Assembly: GCA_016713025.1 (NCBI GenBank)
Contig: JADJPZ010000004.1
Span: forward strand, 4,131,001-4,195,000
Direction: 5' to 3'
Source of the DNA: Saprospiraceae bacterium
GTDB taxonomy: Bacteria; Bacteroidota; Bacteroidia; Chitinophagales; Saprospiraceae
Length of the DNA: 64,000 nucleotides
In this document: piece by piece, positions 47,624 to 56,925 of the stretch
How the letters are laid out: each line of letters opens with the position of its first letter
Position numbering within the stretch: the stretch's first letter is position 1
Translations under genes and position numbers: made by a program
Notes under the pieces: generated by a model
The model's input: the letters and a program-made list of their open reading frames with translations, nothing else
Told to the model about the DNA's origin: nothing
Database searches by the model: none

Positions 47624-49018
47624 ATGAATAGACGTAATGAAAGTCTTGACGCCCTCAGAGGAATAGCCATCCTGGGTATGGTATTGAGTGGTAGCATAGC
47701 CTACAGCGATGTGATGCCTGGCTGGATGTTTCACGCACAGGTGCCTCCACCATCGTTTAAGTTTGACCCTTTAATCCCTGGAATTACCTGGGTAGATTTG
47801 GTTTTTCCATTTTTTCTGTTTTCTATGGGTGCAGCTATGCCCCTGGCACTCAACAAGTATATTCAGCAAAATTCAGGACCAATTCCTGTGATAAAATTGG
47901 CATTCAGAAGATTTATACTGCTTACTTTTTTTGCATTGTTTTCTCATCAGATGAAGGCGTGGGTACTGGCTGAAAATCCCGGAATGACTGAACATCTCAT
48001 GTCGATGGTATCATTTGGTCTTTTGTTCGCTGTTTTTTATGAATCAAAAAACCATCAGAAAATCCGTCTTTTTATCATGTCTATGGCCTTAGTAGCTTCG
48101 GTAGCTATGATGGTAATCTGGCATCAAAATTACAGGGGATTTGACCTTTACAAAAGTGATATCATCATCATGCTACTCGGCAATATGGCGCTTTTTGGAA
48201 CTTTGATTTATTATTTTACTCATGACAAACCATTGCTCAGGTTGGCCATTTTGCCATTGATTTTTGCAGTGTTTGTGGCAGCCAAGGAACCTGCATCAGG
48301 TTGGGCAAAAGAGTTGTTTAACTTCAATAACATAGCAGGATATAAATTTGATTGGATGTACAGATTTTATTTTTTAAAATATCTCTTTATAGTTATCCCG
48401 GGGACATTTGCGGGAGAGTGGATGATACGTTACAGATCAGCTCAGATGGTACTTTCGGGTCAACATAAAATATTTGTAACCTGGATTTCTTTATTGCTGA
48501 TCGTGTGTAATTTGATAGGATTGTACACCAGACTACTCGAAATGAATGTTTTGATTTCAGTGATTCTTTGTGGTATTGCTCTTTTTGCCGTACATAAAGA
48601 AAATATCACAGGTAGCACGAAGTGGTTTGTGCAGGCTGGAAGCTATGCTTTGATCCTTGGCCTTTTTCTCGAAGCGTATGAAGGGGGCATCAAAAAAGAT
48701 GTGTCCACATACAGTTATTATTTTGTGACTACAGGATTATCATTTTTCTGTTTGATTTTTTTCAATCAGTTATCTGACACAAAAATATGGAAAAATCCCA
48801 TTCACTTCCTGGCACTTACCGGTAAAAATCCCATGGTCGCTTACGTAGCGGGAAATCTGTTACTGCTACCAATCTTGAGCATCACCGGTTTAAAAACCTA
48901 CTGGGAGATGTTAAATCAAAACTTTTTGGCCGGTACTTTTAAAGGCATACTATTTACAGGAATTGTTGCGCTCATTACGATATTTACTGTGAAGAGGAAG
49001 TGGTTTTGGAAGACTTGA
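47624..49018 (+). CDS. DUF5009 membrane acyltransferase-like protein
   Basis: A 464-residue polytopic protein with about eleven helices. The N terminus RRNESLDALRGIAILGMVLS and TWVDLVFPFFLFSMGAAMPL match DUF5009/HGSNAT-like membrane proteins. They transfer acetyl groups to sugars in lysosomal relatives. Function here is inferred only from family. A DUF1684 protein follows 48 nt later. Confidence 0.85.
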   Translation: MNRRNESLDALRGIAILGMVLSGSIAYSDVMPGWMFHAQVPPPSFKFDPLIPGITWVDLVFPFFLFSMGAAMPLALNKYIQQNSGPIPVIKLAFRRFILLTFFALFSHQMKAWVLAENPGMTEHLMSMVSFGLLFAVFYESKNHQKIRLFIMSMALVASVAMMVIWHQNYRGFDLYKSDIIIMLLGNMALFGTLIYYFTHDKPLLRLAILPLIFAVFVAAKEPASGWAKELFNFNNIAGYKFDWMYRFYFLKYLFIVIPGTFAGEWMIRYRSAQMVLSGQHKIFVTWISLLLIVCNLIGLYTRLLEMNVLISVILCGIALFAVHKENITGSTKWFVQAGSYALILGLFLEAYEGGIKKDVSTYSYYFVTTGLSFFCLIFFNQLSDTKIWKNPIHFLALTGKNPMVAYVAGNLLLLPILSITGLKTYWEMLNQNFLAGTFKGILFTGIVALITIFTVKRKWFWKT

Positions 49019-49066
49019 TGGGTGACATCAGACGATAAAGTATTTCTCACTATAAAAAATTAAATT

Positions 49067-49951
49067 ATGCGCTATCAAAAATATTGTGTTTTCATATGCT
49101 GTTGGTTTCAGCTTTTTGTTGCTTCAGCACAGTCTGAAGAATATCTAAAAAAATATGAGATTTGGAAAAGCGAAAGAGTACAAGAATTGAAATCTGAGCA
49201 GGGGTATTTAAACCTTGCTGGATTGTTTTGGCTGAAGGAAGGAGAAAGTACTATTGGCAGCGATAAATCCAATAAAATTCATTTTGATACAGAAAATACA
49301 GCTGGTTCTCTTGTTAAAGTAACCTTAAAAAATGGAGAAGTCTGGTATGATCCTTTGGATAGTAAAGATGTATATATCTTAAACAAACCAGCTACCAAGA
49401 CAAAGCTTTATCCGGTAAATGGATCTCCTATAGTAGTCACACACCATGAGCTCAGATGGTTTATCATTCAAAGGGGAGAAGATTTCGGTATCCGGTTAAA
49501 AGATTTTAAAGGCAAATATTTGCAAAATTTTAAAGGAATAGAATATTTTCCATTGAATCAAAATCTGATAGTGGAAGGCAGATTTGTGCCTACTCCTGGT
49601 AGAAAGATTGATATCAAGCTTGCTACAGGTCATCCATATGTACACAATTCACCAGGTAAAGTGATCTTTTTTATCGATGGCAAAGAAATGAGTTTAGATG
49701 CAACGGGAACATTGGAAAAATTATCCTTTGTATTCGGTGATGAGACTAATAGTGATGAGACCTATGGCGGTGGAAGATTTTTAGAAGCTGATGGCCCTGA
49801 TACCAACAACAAAGTGATCATTGATTTTAACAGAGCATACAATCCTCCCTGCGCTTTTACGCCTTATGCTACCTGCCCGCTACCAACAAAAGAAAATAAA
49901 CTGCTGGTATCCATCAGTGCAGGTGAAAAATTCACCGACCATGATGAGTGA
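49067..49951 (+). CDS. DUF1684 domain-containing secreted protein
   Basis: A 294-residue protein with a signal peptide (cleaved after ASA before QSEE). The DUF1684 domain includes GYLNLAGLFWLKEGESTIGS and the typical end DFNRAYNPPCAFTPYATCP, which carries a Cys pair. Function is unknown; a beta-sandwich is likely. It may be cotranscribed with the DUF5009 gene. Confidence 0.88.
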   Translation: MRYQKYCVFICCWFQLFVASAQSEEYLKKYEIWKSERVQELKSEQGYLNLAGLFWLKEGESTIGSDKSNKIHFDTENTAGSLVKVTLKNGEVWYDPLDSKDVYILNKPATKTKLYPVNGSPIVVTHHELRWFIIQRGEDFGIRLKDFKGKYLQNFKGIEYFPLNQNLIVEGRFVPTPGRKIDIKLATGHPYVHNSPGKVIFFIDGKEMSLDATGTLEKLSFVFGDETNSDETYGGGRFLEADGPDTNNKVIIDFNRAYNPPCAFTPYATCPLPTKENKLLVSISAGEKFTDHDE

Positions 49952-50568
49952 ATCGAAACCTTCCTTATCTGGATACTTAAGCCCATTTATTTTACAAATT
50001 GAGGTGAAAACCTGATGCGATATCTTGGCTTGAAAACATTACTCCTGTTTTTGAAAAAATAAGGATACATTCAACTTCTTTATTAAAACTATCATATTGA
50101 ACTGCTTAAAAATTTGGTTACTCGTAGTTTATATAACCAAATTCACTATTTTTCTGCTTCAATTATCATACTTTTGATCAAAATCCAGCAAAGATGCCAA
50201 TAAAGTATTTTTTAATTATCAGTCTGCTCCTGGGGCAGCGATTTTCTTAATTTAGCTCAGATATATTCCCAATCTTAATATTTTGATGCTTTAACATCAT
50301 GGTACTTCATGATTTTAATCATTGCTCTTTTCACAAAAAAAAGTAACATTTGTATATTATTCAATTTAGAGTATGTTTAAATTTTTATTGCCTTAAAATC
50401 AATGTGTTATAAATCTGACTTCAATCGCCTTATTTAGCTTGTTAAATTAGTTGATTTTTTTTTGCCAGAACCTTAATCTATTGATTTACAACTAAGAAGT
50501 TTTTTAAATATACTCTTAAACCTATTATTGAAAAAATACTTCATTATGGAATTTAAAAAACAAATATT
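49952..50568 (+). other. Intergenic region containing a duplicated GH3 5' fragment
   Basis: No intact gene. Bases 50051-50263 closely copy 51441-51646, the promoter and first codons of the GH3 gene. Beyond it the region is AT-rich, with a possible promoter for the lipoprotein gene. Confidence 0.65.
50051..50263 (+). pseudogene. Duplicated 5' end of the GH3 gene
   Basis: Includes the -7 box TACTTTTG and the start ATG at 50194, then MPIKYFLIISLLLGQRFS before an immediate stop at 50248-50250. The intact gene reads MPIKYFLIITLLLGQRFSSA. The copy is a dead fragment of the signal peptide region. Confidence 0.8.
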
Positions 50569-51297
50569 TTGAAAACAAACTTTACACATCAGAGATCTTG
50601 GGTTGCTAATTCAGGTGCTTTATTGATTATTTGCCCATTGATCATCATCATTTTTTTAAACGGGTGTAGTATCACTAGTATGTTAGTTGGGAGTAAAATG
50701 AAAACAAGAGGAGATATTCTGGTTTCTGGTGGAGAAATTCATAAAATAGGCAGGGATAAAAAAGTAATGATAATATTAAAAACTGCAGATACTTTACAGG
50801 GTGTTTTTAAAGGTACCGACCTTGTTCCACTTGATGAATACACAGCACTTTATCTGGAGAAATGTTCAAAGTTATTGCTTGATTTCGACATGCCTTATCC
50901 TGGAGAAGATATCAGCTTTAAAATTATTAAAAGTAACACAGCTATTCAGAGTAAAAATATAACTTACTCTTACATTTTTGAAGGTTTTGACCAGAATAAG
51001 GCAATATTGAAAGATAATAAAAATAATATAAAAATGTGCCTATTGAATAACATAGACTCTCCAAATACAAGTTTTAGCAAGATTAATGATTTGATCGTAT
51101 CCGGAGAAATTCCTACAAGGACAATTTTAATCATTGAAACGCTACAAGGGTTGCAAAAGATAAATACATTTGACATTCAGTATATCAAATTTCAAGATCC
51201 AAAAAACTATTCACAAAGGGGATTACTTATCGGACTGGGTGTAGACCTTTATTTAATTTGGTTAATATATACGTCGTTATCACAATTGACTTTGTAA
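50569..51297 (+). CDS. Putative lipoprotein of unknown function
   Basis: A 242-residue protein starting with TTG at 50569. A hydrophobic segment ends at LNGCSITS, a lipobox with Cys about 33. The mature part has no known motif. It contains an unusual number of Lys, Asn and Ile residues and a weak C-terminal hydrophobic stretch. It lies between the two copies of the GH3 5' region and may have been inserted or carried along by that duplication. Confidence 0.6.
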   Translation: MKTNFTHQRSWVANSGALLIICPLIIIIFLNGCSITSMLVGSKMKTRGDILVSGGEIHKIGRDKKVMIILKTADTLQGVFKGTDLVPLDEYTALYLEKCSKLLLDFDMPYPGEDISFKIIKSNTAIQSKNITYSYIFEGFDQNKAILKDNKNNIKMCLLNNIDSPNTSFSKINDLIVSGEIPTRTILIIETLQGLQKINTFDIQYIKFQDPKNYSQRGLLIGLGVDLYLIWLIYTSLSQLTL

Positions 51298-51579
51298 AGG
51301 CATGAAAAAAATCGCAGGAAGTTAAATGAAATGAAAAATCGATGGGGCAGTATAATTATTGATAAATCGATATCAAACAAGAAGATATATGATTTTATTG
51401 GCTTCCCATCATACATCTACACACTATTGTGCTAAAAAATTTGAAAAAGTTCAACTTCTTTTTTAAAGCTATTATACTATACTGACCTGCTAAAAATTTA
51501 GGTTACTGGCAATTTAAATAACCAAATTCGCTTCTTTTCTGCTTCAATTATCATACTTTTGATCAAAATCCAACAAAGG
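51298..51579 (+). promoter_or_regulatory. GH3 gene leader and promoter
   Basis: TACTTTTG at 51554-51561 is a -7 element 19 nt before the ATG at 51580. The whole 51441-51579 part is duplicated at 50051-50193. Confidence 0.55.
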
Positions 51580-54243
51580 ATGCCAATAAAGTATTTTTTA
51601 ATTATAACCCTGCTCCTGGGGCAGCGATTTTCTTCAGCTCAGATAAACAAAGACCCGTCATCATCAGCTGGAAAAAGGGCGAAAGACCTTCTGACACGAA
51701 TGACCCCTGAAGAAAAATTCAGGCAATTGTTTATGATACCGGGTGATATTACGGGGATGGAAGATAAATACAAAGCCGGAATTTTTGGATTCCAGGTGAA
51801 TACTGCCGGCAAAAGTGGTGATGCGGCACAACAGATTCTCCAATACGATCCGGGTGCCAATGCGTATGAAACAGCGGTGAAAATCAACCAGCTTCAACGG
51901 TTTTTTCTTGAGAAAAGCCGACTTGGAATACCACTTATTCCTTTTGATGAAGCATTGCACGGGTTGGTACGCGATGGAGCTACAGCATTTCCACAATCTA
52001 TTGCACTGGCAGCCACCTGGAATAAAAAACTGGTCCATCAAATAGCTGATGCCATAGCTCAGGAATGCAAAACGAGAGGAATACGGCAGATATTATCACC
52101 CGTGGTCAATATCGCTTCGGATGTGAGATGGGGCCGCACAGAAGAGACCTATGGTGAAGATCCGTATCTGGCATCAGAAATGGGAGTGGCGTTTGTATCG
52201 GCATTTGAAAAAAAAGGAATCATAACGACTCCCAAACATTTTGTAGCCAATGTAGGTGACGGTGGTCGCGATTCTTATCCTATCCACTGGAATGACAGGC
52301 TCATGCGTGAAATTTATCTTCCGCCGTTTGAGGCATGTTTTAAGCGCGGAGGCTCAAGATCTGTGATGACTTCTTACAATTCTTATGATGGCAGTCCTTG
52401 TACAGCTCATGATGCTTTGCTCAATCAACTATTGAAAAAAGAATGGGGTTTTGACGGTTTTGTGATCTCTGATGCAGGTGCTACGGGCGGTGCCAATGTA
52501 CTTCATTTTACGGCCAAAAACTATGCTGACGCCACCACACAATCTATCACCAATGGACTGGATGTCATTTTTCAGACAAGTATCGACCACGAATCTCTTT
52601 TTTCTACTCCTTTTCTCAACGGTGATGTAAAAAATAGTGTGGTTGATTCAGCAGTATTTCGTGTGCTTAAGAAAAAATTTGAATTGGGACTTTTTGAAAA
52701 TCCTTATTCCGATCCCGATGAAGCTAAAAAATGGAATGGTCATACTGACCATCGTACACTTGCCAAAAAAGCGGCTTTGGAGTCCATGGTATTGCTCAAA
52801 AATAATAAAAAAATCCTGCCTTTGTCCAAAAACGTCCGATCGATAGCTGTCATTGGTCCCGATGCTGATGAAGCCAGACTGGGTGGTTACAGCGGTCCGG
52901 GAAATAATAAAGTTTCCCTACTGACAGGCATAAAAAACAAAGCCGGAAATAATATCAAAGTCAATTACAGTTACGGTTGTAAACGAACTTCTGAAAAATA
53001 TGAAGTAGTACCGGGTAAGTACCTTTCAAATAATAAAGAGGTGAATAAACTTGTCGGACTGTATGCAGAATATTTCAATAATGTCACTTTCAGCGGAAAA
53101 CCGGTATTTACTCGGATAGATGAAAAAGTAAACTTCCAATGGACCCTTTTTTCGCCCGATCCGGAAAAGCTCTCTTATGATTTTTATTCTGTAAAATGGT
53201 CTGGAAAAATCAAATCTCCAACCACCGGCAGATACAAAATAGGCATCGATGGCAATGACGGTTATCGATTATATCTCAACGGAAAACTACTTATCGACAA
53301 TATAATCAAGAGAAGCAGAGAAGTAAAAGTAGCTGAATTTGACTTTATAGCCGGAAGAGAGTATGACATCAGGATAGAATATGCAGAGCCTGTGGGCAAT
53401 GCATGGTTCAAACTGATATGGAATGTCGGAGTGAAAGACTCAGACAGTAAGCAAATAGAAGATGCTGTAAAATTGGCATCAAAAAGCGATCTCGCCATCA
53501 TATCAGTGGGCATCGAAGAAGGAGAGTTTCAGGACAGGGCGTCACTGCGTCTGCCCGGAAGACAGGAAGAACTCATCCAGAGAATTGCTGCCACAGGTAA
53601 GCCGATAATTGTCCTCCTTACCGGAGGATCAGCTATCACTATGAGCAATTGGATGGATAAGGCTGACGCTATAATACAAAACTGGTACGCCGGTGAAGAT
53701 GGTGGAAGTGCCATTGCCGATGTGCTGTTTGGTGATTATAATCCTGCCGGAAGGTTGCCGATCACTTTTCCGGTCTTTGAAGGTCAACTACCTTTGGTTT
53801 ATAATCACAAACCTACAGGCAGAGGAGACGACTATATCAATCTCACAGGTCAGCCACTCTTTCCGTTTGGTTATGGCTTGAGTTACACTACATTTGACTA
53901 CAGTGATATGAAGTTGAGCAAATCTGTCATTAAGGAAGATGAAACTGTAACCGTCAGTTGTAAGATAACCAATACTGGAAACTTAGCAGGAGATGAAGTT
54001 GTCCAGTTGTACATCAGGGACGAACTGGCTTCTCTTGCAAGACCTGTGATGGAGTTAAAATCATTTGAAAGAATCCACCTTAAACCAGGAGAATCCAAAA
54101 CGGTATCATTTGAAATTACCCCTGAAGCCCTACAGATGTACGACATTAATATGAAAAAAGTGGTAGAACCGGGAGATTTTCGTATCATGATAGGGGCATC
54201 ATCAAAAGATATCAGGCTGAGAGGAATATTGAAGGTAGAGTAA
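51580..54243 (+). CDS. GH3 glycoside hydrolase with PA14 and fibronectin III-like domains (beta-glucosidase/xylosidase type)
   Basis: An 887-residue secreted enzyme. The signal peptide is cleaved after SSAQ. The GH3 barrel contains the nucleophile in GFVISDAGATGG (Asp about 298). The second alpha/beta domain is interrupted by a PA14 module (about 496-613: AEYFNNVTFSGKP, then GNDGYRLYLNGKLLIDN). The C-terminal domain is fibronectin III-like (about 783-870). PA14 inserts typify beta-glucosidases acting on larger glycosides. The start at 51580 is chosen over 51559 because the -7 box ends at 51561. The gene is the last conventional one before the cassette array. Confidence 0.93.
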   Translation: MPIKYFLIITLLLGQRFSSAQINKDPSSSAGKRAKDLLTRMTPEEKFRQLFMIPGDITGMEDKYKAGIFGFQVNTAGKSGDAAQQILQYDPGANAYETAVKINQLQRFFLEKSRLGIPLIPFDEALHGLVRDGATAFPQSIALAATWNKKLVHQIADAIAQECKTRGIRQILSPVVNIASDVRWGRTEETYGEDPYLASEMGVAFVSAFEKKGIITTPKHFVANVGDGGRDSYPIHWNDRLMREIYLPPFEACFKRGGSRSVMTSYNSYDGSPCTAHDALLNQLLKKEWGFDGFVISDAGATGGANVLHFTAKNYADATTQSITNGLDVIFQTSIDHESLFSTPFLNGDVKNSVVDSAVFRVLKKKFELGLFENPYSDPDEAKKWNGHTDHRTLAKKAALESMVLLKNNKKILPLSKNVRSIAVIGPDADEARLGGYSGPGNNKVSLLTGIKNKAGNNIKVNYSYGCKRTSEKYEVVPGKYLSNNKEVNKLVGLYAEYFNNVTFSGKPVFTRIDEKVNFQWTLFSPDPEKLSYDFYSVKWSGKIKSPTTGRYKIGIDGNDGYRLYLNGKLLIDNIIKRSREVKVAEFDFIAGREYDIRIEYAEPVGNAWFKLIWNVGVKDSDSKQIEDAVKLASKSDLAIISVGIEEGEFQDRASLRLPGRQEELIQRIAATGKPIIVLLTGGSAITMSNWMDKADAIIQNWYAGEDGGSAIADVLFGDYNPAGRLPITFPVFEGQLPLVYNHKPTGRGDDYINLTGQPLFPFGYGLSYTTFDYSDMKLSKSVIKEDETVTVSCKITNTGNLAGDEVVQLYIRDELASLARPVMELKSFERIHLKPGESKTVSFEITPEALQMYDINMKKVVEPGDFRIMIGASSKDIRLRGILKVE

Positions 54244-54289
54244 TTTAAAAATAATGAATTATTCAATTGTATTTTTCGCTTTAATCCAA

Positions 54290-54354
54290 GATAACGGTTT
54301 GGCACTGGCGACGGACGACCGATAGGGAGTCTGTAGTCCAGTGCATTGTTATGT
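54290..54354 (-). other. attC-like site 1
   Basis: Left core GATAAC, right core GTTATGT. Stem GGCACTGG/CCAGTGC with a central asymmetric loop. Body nearly identical to sites 6 and 8. Confidence 0.7.
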
Positions 54355-54362
54355 AGGGTGAT

Positions 54363-54662
54363 TTATTCATTCAGATTCTTTTCGATATCCATTTTTTGAT
54401 GTAATATTCTATCTATGTAAATTGTTGATCCTTTTACTTTGTATATTATCATATGAGATTTCACATTAGTTCTTCTGTGTCCTTTTTTCATTTCGTCGAT
54501 AGGTTTCCCGATATCTGAGTTTTCACAAATTTTATCTATTGCCGAAAATATCTCATTGTAATATTTGTTCGCTTGTTCTTTAGACCACTGTTCAACCGTA
54601 TATTCCCATAGATTATCTAAATCTTCTAATGCAAATTCGCTTATTTCAAACTTAAGCTTCAT
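54363..54662 (-). CDS. parE: ParE-type toxin (RelE/ParE superfamily)
   Basis: A 99-residue toxin: LKFEISEFALEDLDNLWEYT at the N terminus, EQWSKEQANKYYNEIF, and the end GSTIYIDRILHQKMD. ParE poisons gyrase. It overlaps the ParD gene by 4 nt and lies next to attC-like site 1, making it a typical array-stabilising cassette. Confidence 0.9.
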   Translation of the reverse strand: MKLKFEISEFALEDLDNLWEYTVEQWSKEQANKYYNEIFSAIDKICENSDIGKPIDEMKKGHRRTNVKSHMIIYKVKGSTIYIDRILHQKMDIEKNLNE

Positions 54663-54904
54663 TTTTTGTAACTTTGATTAAGTTTTTCTAAGTGTTTTAC
54701 TGGGTCAAAATTTTTCACATAACCACTTTTTTCTCCCGCTTCGATTGCTTCCCTAAGAATCTTAATTTTCTGTTCCCTTTCATCTACAAGTCTTAGTCCT
54801 TCTCTAATAACTTCACTTGCAGAAGAATACCGACCAGATTCTATGCTTTTTTCAATGATTTGTTCAAAATGTTCCCCTAAGGTTACTGATGTGTTCTTTG
54901 ACAT
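54659..54904 (-). CDS. parD: ParD-type antitoxin
   Basis: An 81-residue ribbon-helix-helix antitoxin with NTSVTLGEHFEQIIEKSIES and GRYSSASEVIREGLRLVDER. It precedes and overlaps parE. It binds ParE with its C-terminal tail and represses the pair. Confidence 0.92.
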   Translation of the reverse strand: MSKNTSVTLGEHFEQIIEKSIESGRYSSASEVIREGLRLVDEREQKIKILREAIEAGEKSGYVKNFDPVKHLEKLNQSYKK

Positions 54905-54976
54905 TTCTACATTTTTTCACAAAGATACCAATATTTGGTATAGTTGTCAAGTGTTTTTTGGGATATTCCTCATCCT

Positions 54977-55042
54977 ACATAACGGATAGGCTTTGCGTCG
55001 GATGAAGCGATAGCGAATCTGTCGTCAAAGCCGTTGTTATCT
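54977..55042 (-). other. attC-like site 2
   Basis: Left core CATAAC, right core GTTATCT. Stem GGCTTTG/CAAAGCC. Confidence 0.68.
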
Positions 55043-55047
55043 CGGGG

Positions 55048-55347
55048 TTATTCAATTATTATGTTTATTCGTTTGCCAAGTCCAAATTCAAAAAGTCTAA
55101 AAAGTGTCGATATTTGAATGTCAGTCTTTCCATTTTCAACTCTGGATATATAACTCTTTTTCGCTCCAATTTTATCAGCCAATTCTTCTTGTGTTAAATT
55201 TGCTTCAAGGCGTTCTTCTTTTAAAAGTTCACCTATTACAAATGACTTTGCTTTGGATTCAAATTCCGTTCTCTTCTCAGAGCCAATTTGTCCGTATTGC
55301 CTTGTTAAATGTTCTTCGAATGTTGTAATCTGTTTGCTATTTTTCAT
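55048..55347 (-). CDS. XRE-type antitoxin (HigA-like)
   Basis: A 99-residue protein with a helix-turn-helix at about 45-95 (NLTQEELADKIGAKKSYISR, then VENGKTDIQISTLFRLFEF). It overlaps the preceding toxin gene by 11 nt. Antitoxin after toxin is the HigBA order. Confidence 0.87.
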   Translation of the reverse strand: MKNSKQITTFEEHLTRQYGQIGSEKRTEFESKAKSFVIGELLKEERLEANLTQEELADKIGAKKSYISRVENGKTDIQISTLFRLFEFGLGKRINIIIE

Positions 55348-55672
55348 TAAAATATTGTTTTTTAATTGTAATTGCTTTGTTTATTTCTTTTGTTGGTGTC
55401 TTTTGTGTTTTCTTTGTAAATCCATTCATTATAACTACAATTTTATCTTCATCAAAACAAAAAAATATTCTGTATATATTTGATCCTTGTTTAACTCTTA
55501 AATAAAACAAATTCTTTTCTTGTGTTGAGCCTATATGTTTGCTAGGAACTTGTTTGACATATTGTAACAGGAAAAGACCAAAATCCATCTTCTCTTTTAC
55601 TTTCTGTTCCTGATTCTCGTAAAAATCAAAGAAGTAAGTTTTAAAGAAGATCAATTTTCGAATTTGTTCCAT
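55337..55672 (-). CDS. HigB/RelE-type toxin (Gp49-like)
   Basis: A 111-residue protein with the HigB-like patterns LKYVKQVPSKHIGS-type loop (here LLQYVKQVPSKHIG), LFYLRVKQGSNIYRIFFCFD and NGFTKKTQKTPTKEI. Likely a ribosome-dependent mRNA nuclease. Partner of the XRE gene downstream. Confidence 0.87.
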   Translation of the reverse strand: MEQIRKLIFFKTYFFDFYENQEQKVKEKMDFGLFLLQYVKQVPSKHIGSTQEKNLFYLRVKQGSNIYRIFFCFDEDKIVVIMNGFTKKTQKTPTKEINKAITIKKQYFNEK

Positions 55673-55730
55673 GATCCAAGGTTAACTAATTGTGGAACAT
55701 TTTCAAATTTTTGTAATCTTTTTTAATCCG

Positions 55731-55800
55731 AGATAACGGTTTGGCTACCTGACGGCTCGTCCCGATAGGGCGAGATGTCCGTGGTAGCCTGTGTTATGGC
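55731..55800 (-). other. attC-like site 3
   Basis: Left core GATAAC, right core GTTATGG. Stem GGCTACC/GGTAGCC. The stop of the next gene (55794-55796) lies inside the right core. Confidence 0.7.
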
Positions 55801-55946
55801 TTCGTGATTCTTGCTTTTTTATCTGCTTCTTCTAGTTCCTTCATTATGTCACGATCTTTTACGAACTCTTTTGCCCATTGCAGTTTCTCAACGAAGAGTT
55901 GTTTGCCTTTTAATTCTTCTGTAAGGTTTTTATCAACCTTTCCCAT
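55794..55946 (-). CDS. Small charged protein, copy 1 (partner of DUF6934-like protein)
   Basis: About 50 residues from the ATG at 55946 (MGKVDKNLTEELKGKQLFVE, then KKARITKP). Highly charged and helical. The copy at 61943-62128 differs by a T8/T7 run upstream, so a longer N terminus here is frameshifted. Function unknown; a small antitoxin-like role is possible. Confidence 0.6.
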   Translation of the reverse strand: MGKVDKNLTEELKGKQLFVEKLQWAKEFVKDRDIMKELEEADKKARITKP

Positions 55947-55984
55947 TATTTTTACTTTTTTTTGGACTTTCTTTTAACATGATT

Positions 55985-56422
55985 TTACTTTTTAGCTATA
56001 AAAAATGCTCTATAATCTTTCCCTTTTATGAAACGTTCAATTTCGCCATCTAGTTCGCCATAAAGTATAAATTCTTGATCTATAAAGTCAAAAAACATTG
56101 TCAAATACCTTCTATAGAGCCTTGTCCTTGAATGAGTACTACCTTGGGCCAATACAACAGTACCAGAATATGTGGCAAAAAAATCGAAAATTGTTGAAGC
56201 AACCGTTGCCAATACCTTTTCCGTATCTTTATTATCGGTAATTATTAGATCGTCGATTGTTCCTAATGCTCCATTTCTATCACCAAAGGCAAGGTTGTAT
56301 AATGGTCCTTCAACATGTTGATAGATTACAAGTTTTTGAATATAGCCTTTAGGTCCAACACTTGTAAAGCTAAAAGTTAGAACATCATCAGTAACTAAAG
56401 TATCGTATCTCTCTAAATTCAT
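55985..56422 (-). CDS. DUF6934-like protein, copy 1
   Basis: A 145-residue soluble protein with segments FTSVGPKGYIQKLVIYQ, YNLAFGDRNGALGTIDDLII, DTEKVLATVASTIFDFF and QGSTHSRTRLYRRYLTMFF. I believe this is the DUF6934 family of small Bacteroidota proteins; the name is from memory. A second copy at 62133-62570 has one residue difference (D7 versus N7), so the cassette was recently duplicated. It is followed by a short charged protein, as in toxin-antitoxin pairs. Confidence 0.7.
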   Translation of the reverse strand: MNLERYDTLVTDDVLTFSFTSVGPKGYIQKLVIYQHVEGPLYNLAFGDRNGALGTIDDLIITDNKDTEKVLATVASTIFDFFATYSGTVVLAQGSTHSRTRLYRRYLTMFFDFIDQEFILYGELDGEIERFIKGKDYRAFFIAKK

Positions 56423-56437
56423 TTCTTCAAAACCTTA

Positions 56438-56501
56438 AGTACGTTGGATTCAAAATATCAAAAGTGAAGATTTATTGGGATTATATCAAATCCTACGTAC
56501 T
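56438..56501. mobile_element. 64-bp MITE-like insertion
   Basis: Terminal inverted repeats AGTACGTTGGATT and AATCCTACGTACT (12 of 13 matched). The other copy of this cassette lacks the insert, with only a few bases in its place. It removes the end of the upstream T9SS gene. Confidence 0.65.
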
Positions 56502-56896
56502 AAAATCTCTGGTCTCCAACCACAAAGATAAGGATTCCGTATGGAAGTTCAGACAGATTTATGGTGTTTTGTCCTTCAGAGATATCCTGGTTTTTGAGTA
56601 CTTTACCATAAACATCCATGATTTGCACGGATGTTGGTTGTGTAGTCGTGATGGTTACTTCTGATGATGCAGGATTTGGATAAATACTGGTTTCTCCATT
56701 GCCATTATATCTTACGCTTACTATATCGCTATAGCTGTACTTACCATTATAGTCCACTTGTTTAATTCGATAGTAGTTAATGCCGATGGATGGAGATGTG
56801 TGGATGTATTCATAGTGTTTGGTCCTGTTGCTGGTGCCATCACCTGGAATTCCAAATGTTGAGGTTTGTACTTTTGCCCCACTTTTGGCAACCGAT
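56500..56896 (-). pseudogene. Truncated T9SS C-terminal sorting-domain protein
   Basis: Matches the C-terminal half of the protein at 62567-63447: IKQVDYNGKYSYSDIVSVRY, then YPNPASSEVTI and LPYGILIFVVGDQRF. The last residues are lost to a 64-bp insert and the N-terminal part is replaced by an attC-like half at about 56897. Dead fragment. Confidence 0.75.
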
Positions 56897-56903
56897 GTTA
56901 GTG
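56897..56903 (-). other. attC-like right half (site 4)
   Basis: GTTAGTG core preceded by TTTTGGCAACCGAT, similar to the right end at 58051 (TTTTGGCAATACCTT). No left half is present; it seems to have been replaced by the T9SS fragment. Confidence 0.45.
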
Positions 56904-56925
56904 GCTGGTGTTCTTTTGGTCATCG

